A stretch of DNA of 64,000 bases, taken from positions 107,284-171,283 of the forward strand of contig NZ_MWWR01000007.1 in NCBI RefSeq assembly GCF_002259605.1, given 5' to 3'. Both the position numbers and the translations under genes were made by a program. Source of the DNA: Pseudoscardovia radai (GTDB taxonomy: Bacteria > Actinomycetota > Actinomycetes > Actinomycetales > Bifidobacteriaceae). Below are positions 40,685-49,749 of the stretch, in pieces. Position 1 is the first letter of the stretch, and the number at the start of each line of letters is the position of its first letter. The notes beneath the pieces are model-generated. The model was not told the DNA's origin. It made no database searches and was given only the letters and a program-made list of their open reading frames with translations.

Positions 40685-42466
40685 ATGTCGATGACCGTCA
40701 GAGAACTTCTCGCCGAGGACGCGCTGCATCTGCAGCTCGTCGTGCTCGGCAACAGCGCCAACCTCGAACGCAGCATCTACTGGGTGCATATCACGGAGGT
40801 GGTGGATTCCACGGAATTCTGCGAACCCGGGGAGATCCTGCTCACGATAGGCCTCGACATGCCGCAAATCGACGACCGCAGTGCACAGGCCGCGATGGAC
40901 GCCGATCCGCAGGAGATGGCGCGCTTCAATCGGATGTGCGACGCCTTCGTCACGGGCATGGTGGACGCCGGCGTGCTCGCGTGCGGATTCGGTGTCGGCA
41001 TGCGGCATCCCACGGTTCCGCGGGCTCTTATCGAGGCGGCGTCGCGACATGGCCTGCCGCTGTTCGAGATTCCCATCGAAACCACGTTCCAGGACATCAG
41101 CCGCACCGTGTCACAGTCCATCGCAGACGAAGGCCACCGCTTCCTACGCGACTCGTACTCCCTGCAGCGCACGTTCATCGCCGCGGCGAAAAGCCCCGAC
41201 CCGATCCACGCGACCGTTATCGACGTGGCGGATTCCATCGGAGGATGGGCGGCCTTCGTCACGCCCGCCGGCGAGGTCTGGGACGTGTCGCATTCCGGCG
41301 CGCGCGGCATGGCCCGCACCGTCGCGCTCACCTATCGTGCCCTTCATCAGCTGGGCGATGACAATCTCGCTCCCTCGCACGCCTCGGTGTTCGATCACGA
41401 AGGCAGCCTGTGCTGCGCCGCCGAGCTCCATGACGCAAGCCAGCGGCCGCTCGGCCTCATGCTGGGCGTGGCACCTGAGCAGGGCACCGACGAGATGGCG
41501 GTGCGCACGGCCGTCATGAATGCTGCGGACGTGCTCTCGGTGACCGTGGCACAGGCCATGCTGCGGCAGATCCAGCTACGCAGTCTGCGCGCCACCGTCA
41601 TGCGCGGCATGGCGAACGGACTGGGCCGCGGGTTGTCCGACGTAGCGGCGGAACTGTGGGGACCGCTGCCGCATGCGCCGGTTGCGGTTCTGTGCGTGGA
41701 CGGCGAAGCGGAGGATCTCACGCGGCTTTACGAAGCGCAGGCGCTCTCCGCGGGGCTTGACGGCATCGAGGGCATCGGCGGAATCAGCAGAATCAGCGGC
41801 ATGGCGGATCCGCGATCCGATCCGTCCGATGCGACGATGGCGCGGACGCCACAGGCAACGCAGGGACCACAGGTGGCGCAGAGGCCCGACGATGGCTCCG
41901 TGCTGTTCGGCGATTTCGACAACAAACTCTGGTTCCTCGTCTCGCGGAACGAGGGCGCCGGCCTGCGCGAACGCATCAAGGCCGCGGCGCAACGGCTCGG
42001 CATACAACGGTGCGGAATCGGCATGGCGACGGCGACATCGTGGGAGACCCTGCGATCGGCCTACGCGGAGGCCCGCCTCGACCTGCAGATGTCGGCGATG
42101 CCCCTCTCCGCGGGCGGGCCAGGTGGCGGTGCCATCGCCGACCTCGACATCATGCACCTCATCGCACCACGCGTCGCCGAATCGTTCTGCCAGGCGTTCC
42201 TGCGCCCCTTGCTCGAGGACGGCCATGGTGCGACCGGCGCGACGCGTCATACCCTCTTGCGTACCGCGTCGTCGTTCGTCATCTCATCGTTTAACATCAC
42301 CACCACCGCACAGCGGCTTGGCGTGCACCGGCATACCGTCGAGAACCGGCTCGCACGCATCGAGCAACTGCTCGGCGTCGATCTGGCGAACGCACACGAC
42401 CTCATGCGGCTCTATCTTGCTATCGAGGAATACACCCGATCCCATCCCGACAGCCCCGCTGCATAA
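40685..42466 (+). CDS. PucR-family transcriptional regulator
   Basis: 593 aa. Residues about 4-125 are the PucR N-terminal domain (V-R-E-L-L-x-x-D-x-L-x-L, then W-V-H-I-T-E-V ... F-x-x-P-G-E-I-L-L-T). A GGDEF-like or GAF-like middle leads to the C-terminal PucR-type HTH: N-I-T-T-T-A-Q-R-L-G-V-H-R-H-T-V-E-N-R-L-x-R-I-E near 538-562. A low-complexity I-x-G-I stretch at about 358-372 is followed by a disordered region to 405. No clear ribosome site precedes ATG 40685 or the Met two codons later, in keeping with the short leader. It likely senses the substrate of the divergent operon. PucR relatives govern purine, amine and fatty-acid catabolism. Confidence 0.88.
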   Translation: MSMTVRELLAEDALHLQLVVLGNSANLERSIYWVHITEVVDSTEFCEPGEILLTIGLDMPQIDDRSAQAAMDADPQEMARFNRMCDAFVTGMVDAGVLACGFGVGMRHPTVPRALIEAASRHGLPLFEIPIETTFQDISRTVSQSIADEGHRFLRDSYSLQRTFIAAAKSPDPIHATVIDVADSIGGWAAFVTPAGEVWDVSHSGARGMARTVALTYRALHQLGDDNLAPSHASVFDHEGSLCCAAELHDASQRPLGLMLGVAPEQGTDEMAVRTAVMNAADVLSVTVAQAMLRQIQLRSLRATVMRGMANGLGRGLSDVAAELWGPLPHAPVAVLCVDGEAEDLTRLYEAQALSAGLDGIEGIGGISRISGMADPRSDPSDATMARTPQATQGPQVAQRPDDGSVLFGDFDNKLWFLVSRNEGAGLRERIKAAAQRLGIQRCGIGMATATSWETLRSAYAEARLDLQMSAMPLSAGGPGGGAIADLDIMHLIAPRVAESFCQAFLRPLLEDGHGATGATRHTLLRTASSFVISSFNITTTAQRLGVHRHTVENRLARIEQLLGVDLANAHDLMRLYLAIEEYTRSHPDSPAA

Positions 42467-42494
42467 TCGTGGTGTCTGCTCCGTGGTGTCTGCT

Positions 42495-42656
42495 CGCTGC
42501 GTCATCTCCCCCGTCGCCGGTCCGCCTTGTGTTCCGTTTTCGTCCAACAGTGGCTCTCGCTGGTCACCACAGCGGCAATGAGAGACACCGTTGGACGGGC
42601 GATAATCCGATGGGCGGGGAATCGGTCCGGGGCCGCACCCCCACTCAGGAAGTCAC
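42495..42656. repeat. Single-unit member of the 84-bp hairpin repeat family
   Basis: Between convergent genes is a one-unit version of the element at 24.1 kb: the TGTGTTCCGT left frame (about 42530), one hairpin with right arm starting near 42572 (diverged: GCGGCAATGAGAGACACCGT), and the right frame GGGCGATAATCCGATGG ... GGTCCGGGGCCGCACCCC. The right frame runs into the stop codon of the leftward membrane-protein gene at 42645. Confidence 0.75.
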
Positions 42657-44591
42657 GCGCACGTGCCGGACGTCGAAGCGGCGCAAGGCGTAGGCGAGGG
42701 ACGCGGCGCAGAGCACCACGAGGGCGGCAATCGCAGGTATGTCGTAGAAGTACGTGAGGTACGCGGCGTAGTGCGGTTCCGCGCCCATCTCGAACCATTC
42801 GAGTCCCACGTTCAGCCCAACCGCGAGTCCGAGGCACACGACGATGATCCACCAGGCGGCCGTCGCATGCCATGCGTCCGCGACGGCCTCCGGGGTGAGC
42901 GCATCCACACCGCCCGCATCCGCACCGCGCCGACTCCGACTCTGACGCTGCCGCACGAACCGCACGATTCCCCACACCACACAGACCAGCGTCAGCGCGG
43001 CGAGCGCGATGTTGAGCACGCGGAAGACGCGCACCAGCCGGCCGATCCATCGGTTCACGGCATCGTAGTCGATGCCCGACGTCGCATAATCCACAAGATA
43101 CGGGGTGTTCGCCAGATCCGCCGCCTCGGCCGCCACGGACGCGTCGGAGGCATCGCCGGCGCGGCCTCCGGGGGAGAAATCGTCGAGAACCACCTGCGAG
43201 TACAGGCTCCGCATGGCGCCGTCGAGAACGGCGCGCAGATCGTCGCGCGTCATGCCGCCGACGGAGGCGAGCAGGTGAATGCGCTGCGTGTCGCGCGGTA
43301 GACTGCCGTCGGCGAAGGCGGCGTCGAGCTCGGCGTTGACCTGCCGGAACAGAGCGTCGACCTGCCCGCCGGACTGCCACAGGCCGCTCATAACCAGTGC
43401 ATAGCGCACATCCCATGTCAGGATGTCGCCTTTCACCGGGTTGCTGTACAGCGTACCGGTGGTCATGGGATGGTTGATCAGCTGGTCGCGCAGCTCCGGG
43501 TGGGAGCACAACGTGGGCGAGGCATCGAAGGCCTTGGCCACCGCGTCGGCGGGCGCCCACACATACGATGACCTCCCCTCGGCGTCGATTTGGTAAAGCC
43601 GCTCCACGAATCCGCCGAGCTGCCCGGACATACGCGTTTCCATCCCCCGCACGCCGAAGGCGCGCTCGTTCACGCCTTCATACACGGCGGTGGCGCCGGC
43701 AAGCAGGCCCCACGGAAGCACGATGGCGACGACGAGGGCGAGGATGGCGGGCCGACGGATGGCGTCGCGCGCCGAGGCGTCGGCATGCGACGCGACGGCG
43801 ACGGCCCCGCCGCACGAGAGAGCACCACCGCGCGAGCTTGCGCCACCACCACGCGAAGCCGCCCCACGCCGCCCGGTCAGCACCGGACCCCAGAGGCGCC
43901 TGACACACCACGCGCACACGATGGCGGCGAGATCCGCAAGCGCCAGGCATGCAAGCAGCCAGGTGCCGTCCTCTTTCATGAAGTAGGCGGCAGTGACCGA
44001 CACCGCGAGCGCCAGTCCGTCGGCCAGCAACCATGCGGCGCGGCGCCCTTCGAGCGTGTGCAGCACAAGCAGGACCATCAGCGCGAGCACGGCGATGTAC
44101 AGCGGCGTCATGACGGTGTTCCGGTACAGGCGCGTGCCGCAGTCGGGGCTGAATCCGATGGGATGGAACAGCGTGGCGGCGTAGGCGGCGAGCGCCCACC
44201 ATGGATGCCGGGGCGCCAGGGTGTGCACGATGTCTGCGACAAGCGCCGCGGCGAGGCCCCACAGAAGCGCGATGGCGGTGGCGAAGGTCAGGTGCGATGC
44301 GCGGACGATGAGCAGGAACATCGAAAAGCCCATGACCTTGACCATGCTCAGCCAGTCCGGGTTCGTGAAATGGTCGGGCTGCGCGTAGCGCACGAGCAGG
44401 GCGTCGTCGAAGCCTGCGTATGACCACATGTAGATGCCGACGCGGTTGGCGCACCACACGCGCAGCGCAAGAAGCGCGACGGCGGCGAGCAGACACGCCA
44501 CGATGGCGCCGATGGAGACGCGCGATGCCGCGCCTTGAGCGGACGGCGCTCCGTGTCGGCTTGTGTGACGGGGCGAATGGCGCCGTGTCAT
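42645..44591 (-). CDS. Polytopic membrane protein, paralogue A of an unassigned family
   Basis: 648 aa with roughly ten hydrophobic segments and one large extracytoplasmic region (about 300-500). Shared with the two paralogues are an early D-D-A-L-L-V-R-Y loop (related D-D-T in the others), G-T-R-L-Y-R-N-T-x-x-T-P-L-Y, K-E-D-G-T-W, the ectodomain string S-Y-V-W-A-P-A-D-A-V-x-x-A-F-D-A-S-P-T-L, R-Q-V-N-A-E-L-D-A-A-F, and T-P-Y-L-V-D-Y. Topology and the acidic first loop recall GT-C glycosyltransferases, but no named family is certain. It overlaps paralogue B by ATGA. An Arg/Gly-rich cytosolic loop near 235-265 is variable. Confidence 0.7.
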   Translation of the reverse strand: MTRRHSPRHTSRHGAPSAQGAASRVSIGAIVACLLAAVALLALRVWCANRVGIYMWSYAGFDDALLVRYAQPDHFTNPDWLSMVKVMGFSMFLLIVRASHLTFATAIALLWGLAAALVADIVHTLAPRHPWWALAAYAATLFHPIGFSPDCGTRLYRNTVMTPLYIAVLALMVLLVLHTLEGRRAAWLLADGLALAVSVTAAYFMKEDGTWLLACLALADLAAIVCAWCVRRLWGPVLTGRRGAASRGGGASSRGGALSCGGAVAVASHADASARDAIRRPAILALVVAIVLPWGLLAGATAVYEGVNERAFGVRGMETRMSGQLGGFVERLYQIDAEGRSSYVWAPADAVAKAFDASPTLCSHPELRDQLINHPMTTGTLYSNPVKGDILTWDVRYALVMSGLWQSGGQVDALFRQVNAELDAAFADGSLPRDTQRIHLLASVGGMTRDDLRAVLDGAMRSLYSQVVLDDFSPGGRAGDASDASVAAEAADLANTPYLVDYATSGIDYDAVNRWIGRLVRVFRVLNIALAALTLVCVVWGIVRFVRQRQSRSRRGADAGGVDALTPEAVADAWHATAAWWIIVVCLGLAVGLNVGLEWFEMGAEPHYAAYLTYFYDIPAIAALVVLCAASLAYALRRFDVRHVRVTS

Positions 44592-46663
44592 GACTGCCTA
44601 ACCTCGCCGTGCGCCCCGTTCGCCGTCTCGTTCGCCGCAGACGACGAAGAAGCCGCCGCCCTCCCCTCGCGCCACGAGGCGAGGATGCATGCGGCGAGCG
44701 CGAAGACGAGGATCTGCATCGCCACGGCGCCCAGGTCGTAGTAGTTCGACCACGTCATGGAGAAACCGTCGTTGTGGTACAGGAACGCGTTGTACCACTG
44801 GATGACGGTCGAGTACACCAGAGACACGCCGACGGCGGCGACAAGAAGCAGGTACGTCATGACGGAGCGCGCGGTGACGGGCGGCGCGGCCCTGCGGCGG
44901 CGCACGAGGCGCACGATTCCGCCGATAAGCACGATGGCGAGGGCAATCAGCAACAGCGTATTGAGGATGCGGTACGCCCAGAACAGCAGGATGGCGAAGG
45001 TGTTGGCCAGGGCGTAGCGGGTGGGGCTGCGCAGCGTGTAGTCGGCAAGGTAGGGCAGGCCGAAGGCCTCGGCCGCGGTGGCGCCGATCTGCTTGGTCTG
45101 GCCGTTCGTGGCGGCGTTGTCGAGGTAGTCGCCGTACTTGGCGCCGGGCGTGTAGCCCGCGAGGAACGTGACGCCGGCGTAGCCCTCGGCGATATACGGC
45201 ACGAGGCCGGCGATCTCACGCCTGGTGTATCCGCCGACGCTGGCGAGCGGCTGGATCGTGCGGCTTTTCCTCAGCGTGCCGTTGTCGAACGCGGCCTGGA
45301 TCTCGCAGTTGACCTGCGCGAACAGGTCGTTGACCGCCTCCTGCGACGTCCACAGGCCGGTTTCGACCAGCGCGGAGTGCAGCACCCAGGTGATGCTGTC
45401 GCCGGGGATCGGAGTTTCGAAAATCGTGTCGGTGATATTGGAATGGTCGGGTTTGACGATCCACGGCGTGTGCACGATGGCCTGGTACAGCTCGGGATGC
45501 GACTGCAGCGTGGGCGAGGCGTCGAAGGCCTGGCGGATGGCGTCGGCGGGCGCCCAGACGTAGGAGGAGCGGCCGGGCGCGTCGATGGCGTAGAGGTATT
45601 CGACGAAGCGTCCGGTTTCGCCGCCGAGGCGCATGTTGCCAACGTACGCGCCGAAATACTTCCTGTTCACCGACTTGTACGCGACGCTCGATGCGGCGAG
45701 TCCGGCGAAGGGGATGGCGAAGGCGATGACGACGGCGACGATTCTGCGCCACGCGGCGGGAGCGGAAGACGCCGCGGCGTCAGACGATGCGGCGTCCGAT
45801 GGCGATGCCTGCAAGGATGCGGCGGGGGCATCGTGGTTCCTCTCGCCCGCCTCGCGCCGGCGGTCGCGCACGCATATCACCACCTGCGCCACGATGCACA
45901 CCGCCGCGGCCGCGGCCACGCACGCGACCATCCACAGGCCGTCCTCCTTGACCCAGTAGGTGTAGACGAGCGCGACGGTCATGAGCACGGACTGGCCGAC
46001 CAGCGGCCATGGGCGAGCGGTGCGCGACAGCACTCGGTATGTCATGAGAAGCACAAGCCCGATAACAAAGACGTAGCACGGGATGAGGATGGAGTTGCGG
46101 TACATGCGCGTGCCGATATTCGCCTCGAACGCCACCGGGTAGAACAGCGTGTACAGGAACGCGGCTACAGACAGCCACGGACGGCGCGAGACGGCGCGTA
46201 CGAGGAAGAACACGACGAGCGCCGCCGCCACCCAGAGCAGCGCGAGCACCGTCGGGTAGTTCAGATGCAGTATGCGCACGACGCGCAGGAGCTGCGAGTA
46301 GCCGGTCACCTTCATGAGGGCGCCGTCGTCGGACGGATTCGAGTAGTAGCCGGGAAGCGAGTAGCGCAGGAGCACGGTGTCGTCCCAGTGCTGGAGCGCC
46401 CAGAACCACACGCCCACGAAGCGCGCGGCGGCGATGCGCAGCACGATGGCGACGGCCATGATCGCGCACAGCACGCCGGGGCGCGGGGCGCGCAGGCCGG
46501 TGCGACGGGAGGCGGCGTCATCGCGGGAAGCGGAGACGGAGTCCGCGTAGGCGGCACCGGTCTTCGACGCATCGCCCGCCACGGCATCTGCCGCATCCTC
46601 CACCGCAGCCGAACGCCTTGCGAAGAATCGTCGTATCCCGGACCGCAACGCAACCTGTGCCAT
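44588..46663 (-). CDS. Polytopic membrane protein, paralogue B of an unassigned family
   Basis: 691 aa from ATG 46663 (AGGAGAGGT before it); the frame is open much further upstream through metI in another frame, which is spurious. Family motifs are H-W-D-D-T-V-L-L-R-Y-S-L, G-T-R-M-Y-R-N-S-I-L-I-P, K-E-D-G-L-W, S-S-Y-V-W-A-P-A-D-A-I-R-Q-A-F-D-A-S-P-T-L, A-Q-V-N-C-E-I-Q-A-A-F-x-N-G-T-L, and L-P-Y-L-A-D-Y. About ten spans. The H-W-D-D loop outside the first span fits a GT-C-type catalytic acid. It follows metI by 125 bp on the same strand and may be read through from the met genes. Confidence 0.72.
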   Translation of the reverse strand: MAQVALRSGIRRFFARRSAAVEDAADAVAGDASKTGAAYADSVSASRDDAASRRTGLRAPRPGVLCAIMAVAIVLRIAAARFVGVWFWALQHWDDTVLLRYSLPGYYSNPSDDGALMKVTGYSQLLRVVRILHLNYPTVLALLWVAAALVVFFLVRAVSRRPWLSVAAFLYTLFYPVAFEANIGTRMYRNSILIPCYVFVIGLVLLMTYRVLSRTARPWPLVGQSVLMTVALVYTYWVKEDGLWMVACVAAAAAVCIVAQVVICVRDRRREAGERNHDAPAASLQASPSDAASSDAAASSAPAAWRRIVAVVIAFAIPFAGLAASSVAYKSVNRKYFGAYVGNMRLGGETGRFVEYLYAIDAPGRSSYVWAPADAIRQAFDASPTLQSHPELYQAIVHTPWIVKPDHSNITDTIFETPIPGDSITWVLHSALVETGLWTSQEAVNDLFAQVNCEIQAAFDNGTLRKSRTIQPLASVGGYTRREIAGLVPYIAEGYAGVTFLAGYTPGAKYGDYLDNAATNGQTKQIGATAAEAFGLPYLADYTLRSPTRYALANTFAILLFWAYRILNTLLLIALAIVLIGGIVRLVRRRRAAPPVTARSVMTYLLLVAAVGVSLVYSTVIQWYNAFLYHNDGFSMTWSNYYDLGAVAMQILVFALAACILASWREGRAAASSSSAANETANGAHGEVRQS

Positions 46664-46788
46664 ACCTCTCCTGACTCGCGTAGTCGCGCCGCCAGCCCTC
46701 GCGCGGCGCGACACCACGAATATCGTAAGAACCGCAAGGGACACGGCCCCCTGCGGTTCCTGGAAACACCACGCGGCGTCCGGCAGGC

Positions 46789-47445
46789 TCAGTGCGCCAG
46801 CGCCTTGGCGCGACGGTTGCCGATCCACTGGATCACCTGCACAATCACGATGAGGATCACCACGATTACCGCGAGCACGCCCGTCTCGTAACGGTTGTAG
46901 CCGTACTGGATGGCCATGTCGCCGATGCCGCCGGCGCCGATCGTGCCGACCATGGCGGAGCTGCCGATCAGCGAGATGATGGTGATGACGATGCCGCGCA
47001 CCAGCGACGGCCTGGCCTGCGGGAAGACGGCGCCCCACAGGATCTGCGGAACCGTGGCGCCCGTCGAGACGCTCGCCTCCACAATGCCCGGGTCGACTTG
47101 CGCGAATGCGCTTTCGGAGATGCGCGCGAAGAACGGGATGGCCGCCACGCACAGTGCGATCGCGCCACCCGTGGGCGTGTACGGGTCGCCGACGAAGAAG
47201 GTGACGACCGGGATGAGCACGACGAGCAGGATGAGGAACGGCAGCGAGCGGATGGCGTTCACGATGAACCCGACGATGGCGTTGACCGCACGGTTGGCGT
47301 GCAGGAGGCGGCTTTCCGTCACGTACAGCAGCACGCCGAGCAGGCCGCCGAGCACGATGCCGACGACGGTGGCCACGACCACCATGTAGAGCGTTTCGAG
47401 CAGCGCCTCGGGAAGATGCGCCTGGATGATATCCCATGTCGTCAT
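46789..47445 (-). CDS. metI: Methionine ABC transporter permease MetI
   Basis: 218 aa with five spans and the MetI-type signature E-T-L-Y-M-V near 17, N-A-I-R-S-L-P-F-L-I-L near 63-73 and the coupling loop E-A-S-V-S-T-G-A-T near 122. The ATG overlaps the metN stop (ATGA), and AAGGAGGCCACGCG inside metN is its ribosome site. Partner of MetN and MetQ. Confidence 0.94.
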   Translation of the reverse strand: MTTWDIIQAHLPEALLETLYMVVVATVVGIVLGGLLGVLLYVTESRLLHANRAVNAIVGFIVNAIRSLPFLILLVVLIPVVTFFVGDPYTPTGGAIALCVAAIPFFARISESAFAQVDPGIVEASVSTGATVPQILWGAVFPQARPSLVRGIVITIISLIGSSAMVGTIGAGGIGDMAIQYGYNRYETGVLAVIVVILIVIVQVIQWIGNRRAKALAH

Positions 47446-48593
47446 CGCGTGGCCTCCTTGTCGGTGTCCTTATCGTTATCCTTGTCGGTATCGGTCGGGG
47501 GAATCGTCTTGTCGCCGGCGCCCTCCGCGCCATTGCCTTCCTCGCCATCGTGCGCCTCGTCACCCGCCGCAAGCTCGTCGCGGTCGAGGACCTCGAATTT
47601 CAGCACCTTGCCGCGGATATCGTCGAGCGCCGCGGCCACCGCCGCATCCTCGCCCGACACGAGCACGATGAGCACACCGATCGGGCGCGCGCCGAAGTAC
47701 TCGACGTTGCCATGCAGCACGTTGACGCTCACGCCGCGGTTGCGCGCCACGTCGCTGATCAGCGGCTCGAGCGCGTCGTCGCCGCGGTACGTCAGCTCCA
47801 CGAGCTCGCCCGCCGGAAGCGAACGCACGAGGCGCGGCGGCAACGTGATGCCGAGGAAGCGACCCACAAGCGACTTCGTGGTGGGATGCTTCGGTGCACT
47901 GAACACGTCGAAGGTCTCCCCCTGTTCCACGATGCGCCCGTTCTCCATCACCGCCACGTGGTCGAAGATCTCCTTGGCAACCTCCAGCTGGTGCGTGATG
48001 AACACGATGGTGATGTGCAGCTCGCGGTTGATGCGGCGCAGCAGGGCGAGGATGTCCTGCGTGGTCTCGAGGTCGAGCGCGCTCGTCGCCTCGTCGCACA
48101 GAAGGATCTTCGGGTCGTTCGCGAGCGCGCGGGCGATGGCGACGCGCTGCTTCTGGCCGCCCGACAGGCCCGAGGGGTAGCTGTCGATGCGGTCCTCGAG
48201 GCCCACGAGGCGCAGAAGCTCGAGCGTGCGTTCGCGCCATTCGCCGCGCTTCCAGCCGCCGGCCTTCAGGGCGAACTGGATGTTCTGGCCCACCGTGAGG
48301 TTGCCCACGAGGTTGAAGCCCTGGAACACGAAGCCGATCTTGCGGCGCAGTTCGCGCAGGCGCGCTCCCCTGGCGTCGGTGATGTCCTCGCCGTCGATGA
48401 ACACGCGGCCCTGGGTGGGGCGTTCGAGTAGGTTGATGGTACGCACCAGCGTGCTCTTGCCGGCCCCGGAGTAGCCGACGATTCCGTAGATCTCGCCGTC
48501 GAGGGCGAGCAGGTTGACGCCCTTGACCGCCTCGACGGTCTTGCCGCCTTCATGGAACGTGACGTGCACGTCCTTCAATTCGATAACGCTCAT
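47442..48593 (-). CDS. metN: Methionine ABC transporter ATPase MetN
   Basis: 383 aa from ATG 48593; a longer open frame upstream is Pro-rich and has no ribosome site. Walker A G-Y-S-G-A-G-K-S-T, signature L-S-G-G-Q-K-Q-R, Walker B I-L-L-C-D-E-A-T. The C-terminal NIL domain (about 265-345) that senses internal methionine is present: V-E-L-T-Y-R-G, V-L-H-G-N-V-E-Y-F-G-x-R-P-I-G. A final acidic/Lys tail (T-D-K-D-N-D-K-D) is extra. Confidence 0.94.
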   Translation of the reverse strand: MSVIELKDVHVTFHEGGKTVEAVKGVNLLALDGEIYGIVGYSGAGKSTLVRTINLLERPTQGRVFIDGEDITDARGARLRELRRKIGFVFQGFNLVGNLTVGQNIQFALKAGGWKRGEWRERTLELLRLVGLEDRIDSYPSGLSGGQKQRVAIARALANDPKILLCDEATSALDLETTQDILALLRRINRELHITIVFITHQLEVAKEIFDHVAVMENGRIVEQGETFDVFSAPKHPTTKSLVGRFLGITLPPRLVRSLPAGELVELTYRGDDALEPLISDVARNRGVSVNVLHGNVEYFGARPIGVLIVLVSGEDAAVAAALDDIRGKVLKFEVLDRDELAAGDEAHDGEEGNGAEGAGDKTIPPTDTDKDNDKDTDKEATR

Positions 48594-48679
48594 ATGCTGT
48601 GCTTTCCAATAGTCGCCGGATGCTGGGTGCCGCGGGTGAAGGGACCGTGGTCGGGTGCATCCGGCCGGGGGAACGAAAG

Positions 48680-48703
48680 GCGCCGGCCCTCGCGAGCCGG
48701 CGC
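48680..48703 (-). terminator. Intercistronic hairpin between metQ and metN
   Basis: Perfect 8-bp stem GCGCCGGC / GCCGGCGC with an 8-nt loop; on the minus strand it is followed by CTTTCGTT. It lies in the 169-bp gap after metQ. A partial terminator here would give more binding protein than ATPase, a common ratio in such operons. Confidence 0.55.
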
Positions 48704-48762
48704 GGTGTGACGCGGGGTCACTCGGTGTGGTGTGCCGGGCGCGATGGCCCGGCGGCGCCGGC

Positions 48763-49749
48763 TCACTCGGTGCTGGAGCTCGATTCCTTGTCTTCGGAGG
48801 AGGACTCGCTGGCGGAGGAGCTGGTCGCGGATGCGGAGCTCGAATCGGACGCGGAGGCGGAGGCGGAGGAATCGTCCTCACCCCAAGCCGCGGGCTTGCC
48901 GAAGCTGGAGAAGCGGCTGTTGGCGATGGCATCCTTGAAGCGCTGGCTCACCAGGAGGTCCTTGACCGTCTTGGCGAAGTCGGTGTCGGCGTCGCTCGTA
49001 CGCACGACGAACACCTCCATCACACCGTCGGTCTGGTCCTCGAGGGCGAGGGCGCTGTTCGGATCAAGGCCGGCGTCCCATGAGTAGTTGCCGGGCACGA
49101 GGCTGAAGTCCACGGTGTCGAGCGAGCGGGCGAGCTGCGCGGCGTCAACGGTTTTGATGTCGAGGTTCTTCGGGTTGCTCGCGATATCGTCGACCGTGGC
49201 CTTCGTGGCGTCGGTATCGCCGTTGAGCTCGATCAGGCCGACCTGGCGCAGCACGTCAAGCGAGCGGGCGAGGTTGGACGCATCGTTGGAAATGGAAACC
49301 GTCGCGCCGTCAGGGATCTGGTCGATGCTCGTGTACTTGTTGGAGTAGATGCCCAGGCCGAGTGTCGGCGTCTGGCCGAGGGACGTCAGGTCGAGGTTGT
49401 TGTCGGCCGTGAACTTCTTGAGGTAGTTGCCGTGCTGGAAGAGGTTCGCGTCGATGCTGCCGGAGTCGAGCGCCTTGTTGGGCTGCACGTAGTCGGTGAA
49501 CTCCTTGGTGGTGAGGTTGTAGCCGTCCTCCTTGAGCAGCGGGGCGAGGACCTCGGTGACCATGTCGCCGTACGGGCCGGGGCACACGCCGACCGTCACG
49601 TCGGTGAGGGTGCTGCCGTCGGCCTTCTGGAGCTTGTCGGCGTTCGCGCTGTTGCCACCGCAGGCCGCGAGCGAGCCCAGCAGGGCGCATCCCGCGACGA
49701 CCGCGGCGACCGTCTTCTTCAGGGAATCGAATGTCAGGGTGATGCTCAT
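48763..49749 (-). CDS. metQ: Methionine-binding lipoprotein MetQ
   Basis: 328 aa from ATG 49749 (GGAGAGACG before it). Lipoprotein signal with G-S-L-A-A-C30. The NlpA/MetQ fold follows: V-G-V-C-P-G-P-Y-G-D-M near 57, N-K-A-L-D-S-G-S-I-D-A-N-L-F-Q-H near 95, and I-S-N-D-A-S-N-L-A-R near 157. Unlike typical MetQ it ends with about 35 residues of Ser/Ala/Glu/Asp, probably a disordered tail. First gene of metQNI. Confidence 0.92.
   Translation of the reverse strand: MSITLTFDSLKKTVAAVVAGCALLGSLAACGGNSANADKLQKADGSTLTDVTVGVCPGPYGDMVTEVLAPLLKEDGYNLTTKEFTDYVQPNKALDSGSIDANLFQHGNYLKKFTADNNLDLTSLGQTPTLGLGIYSNKYTSIDQIPDGATVSISNDASNLARSLDVLRQVGLIELNGDTDATKATVDDIASNPKNLDIKTVDAAQLARSLDTVDFSLVPGNYSWDAGLDPNSALALEDQTDGVMEVFVVRTSDADTDFAKTVKDLLVSQRFKDAIANSRFSSFGKPAAWGEDDSSASASASDSSSASATSSSASESSSEDKESSSSTE

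Noticed and set aside
46664..47572. N-terminal extension of membrane paralogue B
   Set aside because: The frame stays open through metI in another phase, is Arg/His-rich, and the convincing ribosome site and family N-terminus are at 46663.
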